From assembly GCA_021792455.1 (NCBI GenBank), contig JAJYUP010000004.1:1-64000 (forward strand): a stretch of DNA of 64,000 nucleotides, given 5' to 3'. Shown piece by piece: positions 39,831 through 51,304 of the stretch. Under the pieces are notes generated by a model. The model did not search any database, was not told the DNA's origin, and worked only from the letters and a program-made list of their open reading frames with translations. The stretch is from Actinomycetes bacterium (lineage in GTDB: Bacteria; Actinomycetota; Thermoleophilia; Solirubrobacterales; Solirubrobacteraceae). How positions within the stretch are numbered: position 1 is the first letter of the stretch; the number at the start of each line of letters is the position of its first letter. The position numbers and the translations under genes were made by a program.

Positions 39831-41306
39831 ATGAACAGCTTCGACGTGCAGGGCACCGTCGAGAGCCGCACGTTCGAGGAGATCGCGATCGGTGAGACGG
39901 CGAGCATCACGCGGACCTTCACAGCCGCTGACGGCGACCTGCTCGCGCTGCTCACCGGCGAGCCGAACATCGAACTTCTCGCGCCAGATGCGGGGCGCGA
40001 GGATGCGGCGAGCAGCGAGCTCGAGCCTCGTCGGGGCGCGAGCCTGCAGCTTGCAGACGCTTCCTGGTGCACCTCGCTCATAGATGCGATTCTCCATCAC
40101 AGGCTGCCGGGCGCCGGAGCCCGGCCAGTCCAGCAGAGCTTCAGCTTCCTTCGCCCTCTTTCACTCGGAGAGTCGATCACCGCGTCGGTCACGGTCACGG
40201 GAAAGGATCCCGACGAGCGGCGTGTCTCGCTCGCCTGTCTCTGCAGGAGCGACCGCGGCGATACGGTGCTCCAGGGCACAGCCGAGGTGCTTGCTCGATC
40301 AGCAGCGGTGAGAGGCAGGGCGGTTCGGCTTCCAGAGGTGCACCTGCAGCGCCCTCACATGCTGTTCGACGCGCTCATCGAGAGGGCGCGGCCGCTTGGG
40401 CCGGTCAGAACGGCGATCGTGCACCCAGTCAACAGCGAGTCGCTGCTCGGAGCGTTTCAGGCGGCCGAGGAGGGGCTGATCATGCCCGTGCTCGTCGGGC
40501 CAGCCGACCGGATTCGGGCCCGCGCGGCGGCTGACGAGACAGACATCAGCCGCTTCGAGCTGCTCGGCACCGCGCACAGCCACGATTCCGCGGCAAGCGC
40601 TGTGCGCCTCGCCCGAAACGGCGACGTCGAGGCGCTGCTCAAGGGCGACATCCACACCGACGAGCTGATGGCCGCGGCCGTCTCGCGTGAGCGCGGGCTC
40701 ACGACGGACAGGCGCATGAGTCACGTGTTCGTCGTCGACGTGCCCGCCTATCCGCGCCCGCTGCTCATCACCGACGCCGCCATCAACGTCGAGCCTGACC
40801 TCACCGCGAAGCGCGACATCGTCCAGAATGCGATCGACCTCGCCCATGCTCTTGGCCTGCGCCGGCCAAAGATCGCGGTGCTCTCCTCAGTCGAGACGGT
40901 GAGCGAAGCGATAGCCTCCTCCCTCGATGCAGCCGCGCTCGCGAAGATGGCCGAGCGTGGGCAGATCCTCGGCGGCATCGTCGATGGGCCGCTCGCCTTC
41001 GACAACGCGATATCAGCCGCTGCGGCAGAACGAAAGGGCATCCGATCCCCTGTCGCGGGGAGGGCAGACGTGATCGTCGTGCCGCATCTCGACACGGGGA
41101 ACATGCTCGTCAAGCAGCTCGACTATCTCGCAGGCTCCCAGGCCGCTGGCATAGTCCTGGGCGGCCGCGTCCCAATCGCGCTCACGAGCCGCGCCGATGG
41201 CATCGCAGAGCGGGTCGCATCCTGCGCGCTCGCGGTGCTGCTCGCCCATCGTACGCGGCGCCCGCGCAGGCGCGGCCGCGACGCGGAGCCCTCGACGACG
41301 AGCTGA
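39831..41306 (+). CDS. bifunctional enoyl-CoA hydratase-like/phosphate acetyltransferase
   Basis: 491 residues from ATG 39831. Residues 1-155 are a MaoC-like hotdog domain (TFEEIAIGETASITRTFTAA, then ARPVQQSFSFLRPLSLGESI), with poor match to the catalytic D-x4-H dyad, so hydratase activity is uncertain. Residues 170-480 are a phosphate acetyl/butyryltransferase (PTA_PTB) with VNSESLLGAFQAAEEGLIMP, LKGDIHTDELMAAAV, VIVVPHLDTGNMLVKQLDYL and AGIVLGGRVPIALTSRAD. This fusion is a known type. It would exchange acyl-CoA and acyl-phosphate. No kinase gene (ackA/buk) is adjacent. Confidence 0.87.
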   Translation: MNSFDVQGTVESRTFEEIAIGETASITRTFTAADGDLLALLTGEPNIELLAPDAGREDAASSELEPRRGASLQLADASWCTSLIDAILHHRLPGAGARPVQQSFSFLRPLSLGESITASVTVTGKDPDERRVSLACLCRSDRGDTVLQGTAEVLARSAAVRGRAVRLPEVHLQRPHMLFDALIERARPLGPVRTAIVHPVNSESLLGAFQAAEEGLIMPVLVGPADRIRARAAADETDISRFELLGTAHSHDSAASAVRLARNGDVEALLKGDIHTDELMAAAVSRERGLTTDRRMSHVFVVDVPAYPRPLLITDAAINVEPDLTAKRDIVQNAIDLAHALGLRRPKIAVLSSVETVSEAIASSLDAAALAKMAERGQILGGIVDGPLAFDNAISAAAAERKGIRSPVAGRADVIVVPHLDTGNMLVKQLDYLAGSQAAGIVLGGRVPIALTSRADGIAERVASCALAVLLAHRTRRPRRRGRDAEPSTTS

Positions 41307-41455
41307 GAGCTTCACGCACCCATCGGCTTCGCGCTGGCGATCGCGGCCGCGAGCGCGCCAGCTTCGGCATGCGCAGGCTTCGTCCGTAGTTTCTACGGCC
41401 GGGCCGTGGTGCAGCCTCGATGTGCGACGCGGACTCCTGACGTATGCTGGCGAGG

Positions 41456-43501
<2,046 letters not shown>

Positions 43502-43616
43502 GCTGAGCTCTCCCCGCTGCCGCGCTGCTGAGGTGCCTCAGGTGCGTAGTAATCCGCTGACGGACGCGCGGCGTGCGCGGATGCACCTCGAGTCTCTGTG
43601 GTGCAAAATCCGCTTC

Positions 43617-43955
43617 ATGGCACTCTCACCACAGCCACTCGCCTCCGGTGCGCACGGGCGGGAGCTGGCGATCGACACCTACCTCACCGACGGAAAGCGG
43701 CTGCTGCGGGTCGTCTCCGACTTTGCGCCAGACAGAGACAGCTTCGCCTGGCTCGAGGACTGCCGGACGCTCGAGGTCCAAGCGTATGGGGAGAGCGAGC
43801 TTGCAAGCGTCGATCTCCGCGTCGTGCGCAGCTCGCCGCCCGCCGATGCGCTTCAGCGCCCCCGCCGCAGAACCTGCGCCGATGCAGCACGACCGCGAAC
43901 GCATGCACCGCGGGGGCGAGGCAGCACTCTCAGCGCCGAGCGCGGAGACCACTGA
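43617..43955 (+). CDS. hypothetical protein
   Basis: 112 residues from ATG 43617. The first 70 (MALSPQPLASGAHGRELAID, then RLLRVVSDFAPDRDSFAWLE and DCRTLEVQAYGESEL) look like a compact, conserved small domain I associate with short hypothetical proteins of this class. The last 40 residues are Arg/Pro-rich and probably disordered. No signal peptide or membrane segment. Two other frames are open across the same DNA; this one was chosen because its composition and start are the most protein-like. Confidence 0.55.
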   Translation: MALSPQPLASGAHGRELAIDTYLTDGKRLLRVVSDFAPDRDSFAWLEDCRTLEVQAYGESELASVDLRVVRSSPPADALQRPRRRTCADAARPRTHAPRGRGSTLSAERGDH

Positions 43956-44028
43956 GCACCAAGCATCCTGCGTCGCTCGGCGGCCGCCGCTGAGCTCGCC
44001 CAGCCGCAGCGCACAGCGGGGTCGGACC

Positions 44029-44862
44029 TCATCGCCGCGGACGCAGCGGCTCCGCCGGCTCGACTCGCCCGCCCACCGTGGCAGCGCTTTCACGCAGCGC
44101 CCCAAGATGCCTCTCCAGATAGGCTCTGCCCACCTCCGGCATACAGCCAACCAGCCCAAGAGCCCCGACTGGGCCGCCTGGAAGGTCGCGAACTGGCACC
44201 GCGATCGCGACGACGCCCGTCTCATGCTCCTCGTTCTCGACGGCGAAGCCCAGCTCGCCGACGGAGACGATCTCGCTCAGCATCCTCCTCTTCGAAGTGA
44301 TCGTGTGCGTCGTGTATCTCGTGAGACTCTGCTCTGAGAGCACCTTCTTCAGCTCACCGCGGTCGAGCCCGCTCAGCAGCGCCTTGCCCAGAGCCGTCGC
44401 GTGAGCCGGCAGGGCGGCTCCCCGCCGGAGGCTCACCCCGAGCAGCCCCTGCCCCTTTGCAGCACTTCTCTCCTGGGCGGCGATGATCGCATCGCGCCCG
44501 ACCAGAAGCGCGAGGCAGGCGGTGCAGCCAGTCCGCCTGCGCAGCAGCGTCAGCTCACCGTCCAGAGCGCGCACCGCCCGCTGGGAGGCGAGCGCAGCGG
44601 CCCCGAGGTCGTTCGGGAGGCTGCCGAGTCGGTAACGCCTCGAGATGTGGTCCTGCTCGAGCATCCCAAGCCCGACGAGCGTCGTCATGTAGCGATGGAT
44701 CGTGCTGCGGCTCGCACGCATCCGGCTCGCGACCTCCGCGATCCCCTGCACAGGATGCTCAGGGGTGAACGCCTTCATGACCAGAAGGCCCGTCTCGAGC
44801 GACTGGGAGAACCTCGGTCCAGTCAGCTGCGCCCCGCTGCGCGATCCCATCCGCGGACTCAT
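44029..44862 (-). CDS. IclR-family transcriptional regulator
   Basis: 277 residues from ATG 44862 (MSPRMGSRSGAQL); the longer ORF adds about 100 residues including a tandem repeat and is less likely, though the repeat stays in frame. The winged helix is at about 18-80 (SLETGLLVMKAFTPEHPVQG, then MRASRSTIHRYMTTLVGLGM). The ligand-binding domain holds TACLALLVGRDAIIAAQE, LPAHATALGKALL and GFAVENEEHETGVVAIAVPV, all standard. It lies divergently from the GAF-acetamidase-PNPOx cluster, its probable target. The ligand may be an amide or aromatic acid; not determinable. Confidence 0.85.
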   Translation of the reverse strand: MSPRMGSRSGAQLTGPRFSQSLETGLLVMKAFTPEHPVQGIAEVASRMRASRSTIHRYMTTLVGLGMLEQDHISRRYRLGSLPNDLGAAALASQRAVRALDGELTLLRRRTGCTACLALLVGRDAIIAAQERSAAKGQGLLGVSLRRGAALPAHATALGKALLSGLDRGELKKVLSEQSLTRYTTHTITSKRRMLSEIVSVGELGFAVENEEHETGVVAIAVPVRDLPGGPVGALGLVGCMPEVGRAYLERHLGALRESAATVGGRVEPAEPLRPRR

Positions 44863-44908
44863 CGAAGCTCGCTCACGCCCCCGACGACGCCCTCGAAGCC
44901 CCAGGTGC

Positions 44909-44998
44909 GCGCCCCGCCCACTCAGCGCGCCCCGCCCACTCAGCGCCCCCCACCCACTGAGCGCCCCCCGCCCACTCAGCGCGCCCCGCCCACTCAGC
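44909..44998 (-). repeat. 18-bp tandem repeat (5 copies) upstream of the IclR gene
   Basis: Units at 44909, 44927, 44945 (variant), 44963 (variant) and 44981. On the minus strand they read as ALSGRG repeats in frame with IclR, so they are either a variable N-terminal extension or a 5' leader. Confidence 0.9.
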
Positions 44999-45375
44999 GC
45001 GCCCCTCGACGCTCTCGCGGCAGTCGACATGCAGGGCCCGCTGAGCACGCCGGCCCCACGCGACTCGCGCTGTCCACGGGACTCTGCCGATCGAGCGCAA
45101 GCCCGCTTCCCGGACCGCACATCCCCGCAGGAGAGCGGAGCGGTTGACAGCTGCCGCTGACTCGTCTGCACCAACCGGTAGGTAGGGTTCCGCGGCCATC
45201 AGTTGACCTGCGAGATCATCACACAATGCACCCATCAGTGCAGCATCGTCGTTGATTGCCGTCGTGCAGGTGGTCAGGGGCGGCGTCGAGCGCCCGCAGC
45301 GGGAGGCATCGAAGCTGAGCAGCCGGCGCTGCTCCTCGCATCGAGCTGTCCGCCCCTCGCTCGGCGTATGCTCTC

Positions 45376-46020
45376 ATGACGGCACCCAACCAGCGAGTGG
45401 ACCAGATGTCAAGAGCGGATGAGGTTGCGGTCGCGGGCGGCAGCGGCGAGGCGGATGTGGGAGCGGCAGCGGCGCGGACCGATCCGGCCCCGGCCGAGGT
45501 GAAGCGAGTCGCGCGCTCGCTTCAGCGGATCCGCGGCGCCGCGCTCGACGCGATCATCGCCGCGCTGCGCGAAGCCTTCGCTGTGCAGCGCTGCACGCTG
45601 CGGCTCGACGACGAGGGCGAGCTGTTCCCGGTGCGTCACGAGAGCTCGATACCCCCCGCCTCATCGCTGATCGGAGACCGCAGCGTCGCCCTCAGAGGCC
45701 AGCCGGTGGCGGAGGCGCTGCTCGGCGGAGCGGCCCAGGTCATCCAGCCGGACACCAGGGCAGCCTCCGAGGACCCCGCGTTCCTGCGCATGCTCGAGCT
45801 CTATGGCGGCCTCGGCGCGCAGATCGTCACCGCGGTGCGCTGCGAGGGCCGGCTGGTCGGGATCATCTCCCTGCACCAGCTCGGGGGCCCACGGGCCTGG
45901 AGCACAGAGGAGGCAGAGCTCGCCCAGGCGGCCGCTGACCTCGTCGCCCGGATCCTCGATGTGGGGCCGCCCGCCGGCTCGAGGCGCCCAGCTCCCGCGC
46001 GCCCAGGGCCCGCGAGATGA
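45376..46020 (+). CDS. GAF-domain protein
   Basis: 214 residues. After an acidic N-terminus of about 35 residues, the GAF domain spans about 45-195: ALDAIIAALREAFAVQRCTL, then VAEALLGGAAQVIQPDTRAA, and GLGAQIVTAVRCEGRLVGII with the family's final LHQLGGPRAWS strand. GAF domains bind small ligands; no output domain is attached, so it may sense substrate for the cluster. TATGCT lies just before the ATG, so the start or promoter needs care (a later ATG at about 45406 fits a leaderless start better). The stop overlaps the acetamidase start by 4 nt. Confidence 0.8.
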   Translation: MTAPNQRVDQMSRADEVAVAGGSGEADVGAAAARTDPAPAEVKRVARSLQRIRGAALDAIIAALREAFAVQRCTLRLDDEGELFPVRHESSIPPASSLIGDRSVALRGQPVAEALLGGAAQVIQPDTRAASEDPAFLRMLELYGGLGAQIVTAVRCEGRLVGIISLHQLGGPRAWSTEEAELAQAAADLVARILDVGPPAGSRRPAPARPGPAR

Positions 46021-47126
46021 CGCAGCGGCTGCATCTGGAGTGGAGCCGCTCGATCCTCGAAGACGCGGCGAGCAGCCACAACCGCCTTTGGCCTGACCTC
46101 CAGCCTGCCGCGACGGCGGAGGCTGGCGAGGAGCTCATCCTCGACGTGCGCGACGGGATGGACGGCCAGCTGAGCGCAGCGAGCAGCTCGGAGGCGCTGC
46201 TCGCAGTCGACCTCCAGACCAACCACCCGCTCACCGGGCCAGTGGAGATCCGCGGTGCCCAGCCCGGGGACATTGCGGTGATCGAGATCCTCGCAATAGA
46301 GCCGCGCGGCATCGGCGCCACAGCAGTAATCCCCGGGTTCGGCCTGCTCGGCGATCTGTTCGAGCGGCCCTTCCTCGCTCACTGGGAGATCGCAGACGGG
46401 GTCGCAAGATCGGCACAGCTGCCCGGGGTGGCCATCCCGGCCCAGCCGTTCCTCGGCTGCGTCGTGGTCGCACCCTCCGCCGAGCTGGTGCAGCGCGCCA
46501 CCTCGCGCGAGGCGGCGCTCGCCGCACGCGGCGGCTTTGCCCTTGCCCCGAGCAGCGCCGGTGCTGTGCCCGCCATCGAGCCCTACGCCTCGCATGGCCT
46601 GCGCACGATCCCGCCCCGCGAGAATGGCGGCAACCTGGACGTGCCGCAGCTGGGGGTGGGGAGCAGGCTCCTGCTGCCGGTGCACGTTCCTGGGGCGATG
46701 GTCTCGATCGGCGACCCGCACTTCGCCCAGGGCGAGGGCGAGTGCTGCGGCACCGCGATCGAGGTCGCCGCCCGTGTGAGGGTGCGCGTCGCTCTGAGAG
46801 CGCCCCGCGCGGACAGCTGGATGCCTCGATTCCCCGCGCTCGAGTTCTCAGAGCAGCGCTCGCCCGTCATCGCAAGGCCCCACTTCATGACGACGGGCAT
46901 CCCCGTCGGCGAGGACGGGCAGAACGCGGACCTCGATCTGACGCTCGCCGCGCGCCAGGCGCTGCTCGAGATGCTCAGGTGGCTGGAGCACGAGCGCGGC
47001 CTGAGCCGGGAGCAGGCCTACGTGCTCTCGAGCGCAGCTGCGGACCTGCGCATCGCCGAGGCGGTCAATCGTCCCAACGGGCTCGTCGTCTGCCGCCTGC
47101 CGCTCGACATCTTCGAGGAGCTCTGA
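46017..47126 (+). CDS. acetamidase/formamidase family protein
   Basis: 369 residues, starting MTQRLHLEWSRSILEDAASS. Family landmarks are LAVDLQTNHPLTGPVEIRGA, PGDIAVIEILAIEP, ENGGNLDVPQLGVGSRLLLP, VPGAMVSIGDPHFAQGEGEC, and RPHFMTTGIPVGEDG near the end, all in the order seen in FmdA/AmdA. It hydrolyses formamide, acetamide or similar short amides to ammonia and acid in the cytoplasm. Translationally coupled to the GAF protein upstream. The divergent IclR regulator is likely to control both. Confidence 0.9.
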   Translation: MTQRLHLEWSRSILEDAASSHNRLWPDLQPAATAEAGEELILDVRDGMDGQLSAASSSEALLAVDLQTNHPLTGPVEIRGAQPGDIAVIEILAIEPRGIGATAVIPGFGLLGDLFERPFLAHWEIADGVARSAQLPGVAIPAQPFLGCVVVAPSAELVQRATSREAALAARGGFALAPSSAGAVPAIEPYASHGLRTIPPRENGGNLDVPQLGVGSRLLLPVHVPGAMVSIGDPHFAQGEGECCGTAIEVAARVRVRVALRAPRADSWMPRFPALEFSEQRSPVIARPHFMTTGIPVGEDGQNADLDLTLAARQALLEMLRWLEHERGLSREQAYVLSSAAADLRIAEAVNRPNGLVVCRLPLDIFEEL

Positions 47127-47225
47127 GCAGAATGGCGAGCGCCTCGGCAACTGCAAGCGGCCGCGGCGAGGGGACGCGGCGAGCAGCAGGGCATACATCT
47201 GACAACGACGCGGAGGAGAGCAGCA

Positions 47226-47717
47226 ATGCCACGCAACCCACTGCTGAACAAGACGACGGCGACGAGGGAGAACGCGCTCACAGAGCGGGAGCGAGACGAA
47301 TTTCTAGCGATCAAGCAGGACTGTCACTTCGCCTCCGACCGGGGTGATGGCTGGTGGCACCTGACGCCCCTCTGGTACGTGTGGGATGGCAGCCGGTTCT
47401 TCCACACGCTGGGTGCAAGCAGGCGTCACCTGAAGAACATGAGACGCAACCCGAACGTGACGATCTGCGTCGACGTCGACCCGCGCCTCACGGAGGGGCT
47501 CGCGGCGGGCACGAGGTCTGTCGTCTGCTTCGGAGTCGCGAAGCTCACCGAGCTCGAGGAGGACGAGGAGCTCGTCAGGCAGATCACCGACCGCGTGATG
47601 GAGCGCTACATCGGGCCGGACAGGGCCCTATACAGCGACGCAGTGTGGGCGGAGCCGCGGACGATCGCCACGGTCACGCCGCAGAGCTGGCTCACCTGGG
47701 ACCAGACGAAGGGCTGA
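47226..47717 (+). CDS. pyridoxamine 5'-phosphate oxidase-fold flavin/F420-binding protein
   Basis: 163 residues from ATG 47226, with GAGGAG upstream. The split-barrel fold is recognisable from CHFASDRGDGWWHLTPLWYV, then FFHTLGASRRHLKNMRRNPN and VTICVDVD. Members bind FMN or F420 and reduce or oxidise small substrates; actinobacteria have many of unknown function. The 99-bp gap after the acetamidase and its own ribosome site allow but do not require co-transcription. It converges on uvrB with 20 bp between stops. Confidence 0.8.
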   Translation: MPRNPLLNKTTATRENALTERERDEFLAIKQDCHFASDRGDGWWHLTPLWYVWDGSRFFHTLGASRRHLKNMRRNPNVTICVDVDPRLTEGLAAGTRSVVCFGVAKLTELEEDEELVRQITDRVMERYIGPDRALYSDAVWAEPRTIATVTPQSWLTWDQTKG

Positions 47718-47737
47718 CGAAGCCGGGGCGGCCGCTC

Positions 47738-49741
47738 TCACGCTCGCTGCGCCTCGCGCAGCTGCGCGCGCAGGCTCCTGATCTCGTCTCGGAGCTCGGC
47801 GGCGTACTCGAAGCGAAGGTCCTCCGCCGCCGCCGCCATCTCCTCCTCGAGCTCGACGATCAGGCGCTCGAGCTCATCGCCCTGAGGCCGGTCCCCGGCG
47901 CGCTCGAGACGCCGACGCCTGCGCTTCGGAACCTTCGACTCGCTTCCGAGGAACTCTGCGATGTCGGATATGCCCTTCACGATCGTCTCTGGCGTGATGC
48001 CGTGTGCCTCGTTGTAGGCGACCTGGATCGCCCGCCTCCGGTCCGTCTCAGCGATCGCCGCCCGCATCGCAGCCGTCTGCCTGTCGGCATACATCAGCAC
48101 CGTGCCGTTCACGTTGCGCGCCGCCCTGCCGATCGTCTGGATCAGCGAGGTCTCACCGCGCAAAAACCCCTCCTTGTCTGCGTCGAGGATCGCGACGAGA
48201 GACACCTCTGGCAGGTCGAGCCCCTCGCGCAGCAGGTTGACGCCGACCAGCACGTCATAGTCCCCAAGCCTCAGCTCCCTGATGATCTGAATCCGCTCCA
48301 GCGTGTCGATTTCTGAGTGCAGGTAGCGACACTTGCACCCCATCTCCAACAGGTATTGAGAGAGATCCTCGCTCATCTTCTTGGTCAGCGTGGTGACGAG
48401 CACGCGCTCGTCTCGTGCGACACGCACCCTGATCTCGTTCATCAGGTCATCGACCTGGTTCCTGGTCTCACGCACTTCGACGATCGGGTCGACGATCCCC
48501 GTCGGGCGGACGATCTGCTCGAGCACGCGCGTCGAGCGCGTGCGCTCGAACTCGCCAGGCGTCGCGGAGACGAAGATCAGCTGCGGCGTCATCGAGATGA
48601 ACTCAGCGAACGTCTGCGGCCTGTTGTCGAGTGCGCTTGGCAGGCGAAACCCGTAATCGACGAGCGTCTGCTTGCGCGAGCGGTCTCCCTCATACATCCC
48701 GCCGAGCTGAGGGACCGTTTGGTGAGACTCATCGATGAAGCAGACGAAATCGTTCGGGAAGTAGTCGATGAGGCAGTACGGCCGCTCCCCTGGCTTTCGA
48801 CCGTCGAGGATCCGCGAGTAGTTCTCGATCCCGGAGCAGAAGCCCATCTCCCTGAGCATCTCCATGTCGTACTGCGTCCTTTGACGCAGGCGATGGGACT
48901 CGAGCATCTTCCCCTCCCCTTCGAGCTGCGAGCAGCGTTCGCTGCACTCGCGCTCGATCTGCTCGACGGCTGCCTCTATCGCGCCCTCTCTCACGTTGTA
49001 ATGGGTCGCCGGCCAGATCGCGAGATGCTCGAGATCGTCGAGAAGCACCTCCCCCGTCAGCGGATCGAACTCCGTCAGTCGCTCGACCTCGTCCCCGAAG
49101 AAGCTGGCCCTGTAGGCCGTCTCCGCATAGGCGGGGAACACCTCGAGGCTCTCGCCACGCACTCGGAACGTGCCCCTCGACAGCACCGTATCGTTGCGGT
49201 TGTACTGAATGTAGACGAGCTTGCGCAGCAGCTCGTCTCGGTCGATCGTCTCGCCGCGCTTCAGGATCTGGACGTTCATCTCATAGACCTCGGGCGAGCC
49301 GAGCCCGTAGATGCAAGACACTGAGGCCACGACGATGACGTCCCTGCGCGCAAAGACCGCTGCCGTCGCCGCATGCCGCAGACGATCGACCTCCTCGTTT
49401 ATCGCAGAGTCCTTCTCGATGTACAGGTCCCTGCTCGGCACGTACGCCTCTGGCTGGTAGTAGTCGTAGTAGGAGACGAAGTACTCGACGGCGTTCTCAG
49501 GGAAGAACGTCCGGAACTCGTTGCAAAGCTGTGCGGCGAGCGTCTTGTTGTGGGCGATGACGAGCGTCGGGCGCTGGACCGCCTCGATCACGCCCGCCAT
49601 CGTCATCGTCTTCCCCGTCCCAGTCGCGCCAAGCAGCGTCTGGAAGCGCTCTCCCTGCTCCACGCCCTCAGCAAGCCCGGCGATCGCCTTCGGCTGGTCG
49701 GCCGTCGGCGTGAACGCGGGATCGAGACGGAAGCGGGGCAT
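47738..49741 (-). CDS. uvrB: UvrABC system protein B (UvrB)
   Basis: 667 residues from ATG 49741 ([20 protein letters not shown]); 21 extra ORF-track residues fall in repeat DNA. Helicase motifs: Walker [11 protein letters not shown], DExx-type CFIDESH, SAT in [12 protein letters not shown], and QTIGRAARN. The beta-hairpin that clamps damaged DNA is at [20 protein letters not shown]. The C-terminal UVR domain ([20 protein letters not shown]) binds UvrC. It verifies lesions delivered by UvrA and loads UvrC. uvrA lies at the other end of the window and has an SOS box; none was seen here. Confidence 0.97.
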   Translation of the reverse strand: MPRFRLDPAFTPTADQPKAIAGLAEGVEQGERFQTLLGATGTGKTMTMAGVIEAVQRPTLVIAHNKTLAAQLCNEFRTFFPENAVEYFVSYYDYYQPEAYVPSRDLYIEKDSAINEEVDRLRHAATAAVFARRDVIVVASVSCIYGLGSPEVYEMNVQILKRGETIDRDELLRKLVYIQYNRNDTVLSRGTFRVRGESLEVFPAYAETAYRASFFGDEVERLTEFDPLTGEVLLDDLEHLAIWPATHYNVREGAIEAAVEQIERECSERCSQLEGEGKMLESHRLRQRTQYDMEMLREMGFCSGIENYSRILDGRKPGERPYCLIDYFPNDFVCFIDESHQTVPQLGGMYEGDRSRKQTLVDYGFRLPSALDNRPQTFAEFISMTPQLIFVSATPGEFERTRSTRVLEQIVRPTGIVDPIVEVRETRNQVDDLMNEIRVRVARDERVLVTTLTKKMSEDLSQYLLEMGCKCRYLHSEIDTLERIQIIRELRLGDYDVLVGVNLLREGLDLPEVSLVAILDADKEGFLRGETSLIQTIGRAARNVNGTVLMYADRQTAAMRAAIAETDRRRAIQVAYNEAHGITPETIVKGISDIAEFLGSESKVPKRRRRRLERAGDRPQGDELERLIVELEEEMAAAAEDLRFEYAAELRDEIRSLRAQLREAQRA

Positions 49742-49780
49742 GCGCAACCACCGTAGCGCCCCAGGAAGCGAACCACCCGA

Positions 49781-49880
49781 CGCCCCCATCGGCCGCGACG
49801 CCAAGCACCCTCAGGCGCCGAAGGGCTCTGCGCCCCCATCGGCCGCGACGCCAAGCACCCTCAGGGGCCGAAGGGCTCTG
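49781..49880. repeat. 50-bp tandem duplication upstream of uvrB
   Basis: Two copies (49781-49830, 49831-49880), differing at about one base, begin CGCCCCCATCGGCCGCGACG. They lie in the spacer between the lytic transglycosylase and uvrB, just upstream of the uvrB start. Confidence 0.9.
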
Positions 49881-49902
49881 CGCCCCAACCAGCGGCGTCT
49901 CT

Positions 49903-50568
49903 CTAGTCGATCCCCAGCTGCTTTGCGTAGAGGCGCCTGTAGGCGGCCTCAGCGGAGAGGACCGTTCGCACATATTCCGCCGTCTGGGGAAACGCGATGT
50001 CCTTCAACGTCAGCGCCCGCCCGTGCGATCGCGCGGACTCCCGCCAACGTTCGACGTTCGTCATGCCCGCGTTGTAGGCGGCAACCGCCGCGAGCTCGTC
50101 GCCATCGTAGTGGTCGAGGAGGTAGCGAAGGTACCAGCTTCCGTAGGCGATGTTGACAGCCGGCTGATTCAGATCGCTTGTCCTGAAGGCGTACCCGCCC
50201 GTCAGCTTCGCGAGAAACTCCGCAGTGGACGGCAGGATCTGCATCAGCCCCTGTGCACCAGCGCTCGATTCGCGCGGCAGGAATTTCGTCTCCGCGTCGA
50301 TCACGGCAGCGATCAATGCGGGGTCGAGATGCTTCGCCTTCGCCTGCCTCCTGATGATCGACTCGTCGCGCAGCGGCAAGCGAAGTTCGCGGCTCACCTT
50401 CGCGGTCAGCAAGAGCCCCGCTGTCAGGCCAGCGAGAGCGAGCAGGACAAGGAGGCCCTTCAGCCGCCCAGGCGCACCTGATCTGCGCCTGCGCGGCCTC
50501 GCGCGCCCTCTCGCGCTCTGATCGGCGCCCAGCCGGCCGCTCCTTCCGCGTTCACACCCGCTCGTCAC
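49903..50568 (-). CDS. membrane-anchored lytic transglycosylase (SLT domain)
   Basis: 221 residues. Basic N-terminus (about 1-36), one membrane anchor (LKGLLVLLALAGLTAGLLLT), then a GEWL/SLT domain at about 75-210. The catalytic Glu is in AAVIDAETKFLPRESSAGAQ, followed by GLMQILPST; NIAYGSWYLRYLLDHYDGDE and LAAVAAYNAGMTNVERWRES are further family motifs. It cleaves the MurNAc-GlcNAc bond of peptidoglycan, forming anhydro-muropeptides, outside the membrane. Lies between coaE and uvrB, all on the minus strand. Confidence 0.88.
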   Translation of the reverse strand: MTSGCERGRSGRLGADQSARGRARPRRRRSGAPGRLKGLLVLLALAGLTAGLLLTAKVSRELRLPLRDESIIRRQAKAKHLDPALIAAVIDAETKFLPRESSAGAQGLMQILPSTAEFLAKLTGGYAFRTSDLNQPAVNIAYGSWYLRYLLDHYDGDELAAVAAYNAGMTNVERWRESARSHGRALTLKDIAFPQTAEYVRTVLSAEAAYRRLYAKQLGID

Positions 50569-50689
50569 GCCAGCCCTCTCATCTGTTGCCGCCTGCTCAT
50601 CGCGCCGCTCTGCTCACGCCCCTGCCCGTGTCTCGCCGCCTGTCTCGTTGCGCGCGCTCACCGACCTGCCCTCGCCACACTTGCCCCGC

Positions 50690-51280
50690 TCATCTGCCCA
50701 ACGCTGCAAGAACGTTCGACAGCTTCTGCTCGAGCTCCTGCTCGCTGCCGTCGTTCACGACGACGAAGGTTGCGAGCTGCGCCTTCTCCTCCTGGGTCAG
50801 CTGCCTGTCGTTGCGCGCGGCAACGCCGAGATGAGCGCGCCGCTGCGTCCTTTCCGCGATCGTCTCCGGGTCCGCAACGACCGCGACGGTCGCATCACAA
50901 CGCTTCTCGAAGCCTGCCTCGAACAGCAGCGGCACCTCGAGCACAGCGGCGCGCGGCGGCGGATCCAGCCGCTGAACACGCCTCATCCACTCCTGCACAC
51001 GCTTGCTGACGAGCGGCCACAGCAGGTTCTCGAGCCATTCCCGCTCCGCTTCGGAGCTGAAGACGATGCCTGCGATCCTCGCCCTCTCAACGATCCCGAG
51101 CGGTGCGACATCTGCCCCCCACCGCTTCAGGACGGCCTCCCTCACCTCCGCCGTCTCGTAGAGCTCATGCACTATCGCATCGCTCGAGCACACGGCGGCA
51201 CCAAGTCGCTCCAGCGCTGCAAGCGCCGTCGACTTGCCTGCGCCCATCCCGCCCGTCAGCCCGATGAGCGGCACATCCAT
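50690..51280 (-). CDS. coaE: dephospho-CoA kinase
   Basis: 196 residues of normal length. P-loop LIGLTGGMGAGKSTALAALE, then SSDAIVHELY (the acceptor-site Asp), a lid-region Arg cluster, and PRAAVLEVPLLFEAGFEKRC with VAVVADPETIAERTQRR. It phosphorylates the ribose 3'-OH of dephospho-CoA, the last step of CoA synthesis. It starts 24 nt after rpsA on the same strand, an arrangement common in actinobacteria, so the two are probably co-transcribed. Confidence 0.95.
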   Translation of the reverse strand: MDVPLIGLTGGMGAGKSTALAALERLGAAVCSSDAIVHELYETAEVREAVLKRWGADVAPLGIVERARIAGIVFSSEAEREWLENLLWPLVSKRVQEWMRRVQRLDPPPRAAVLEVPLLFEAGFEKRCDATVAVVADPETIAERTQRRAHLGVAARNDRQLTQEEKAQLATFVVVNDGSEQELEQKLSNVLAALGR

Positions 51281-51304
51281 CGCAGCGTGCTCGACGCGAA
51301 CGCT

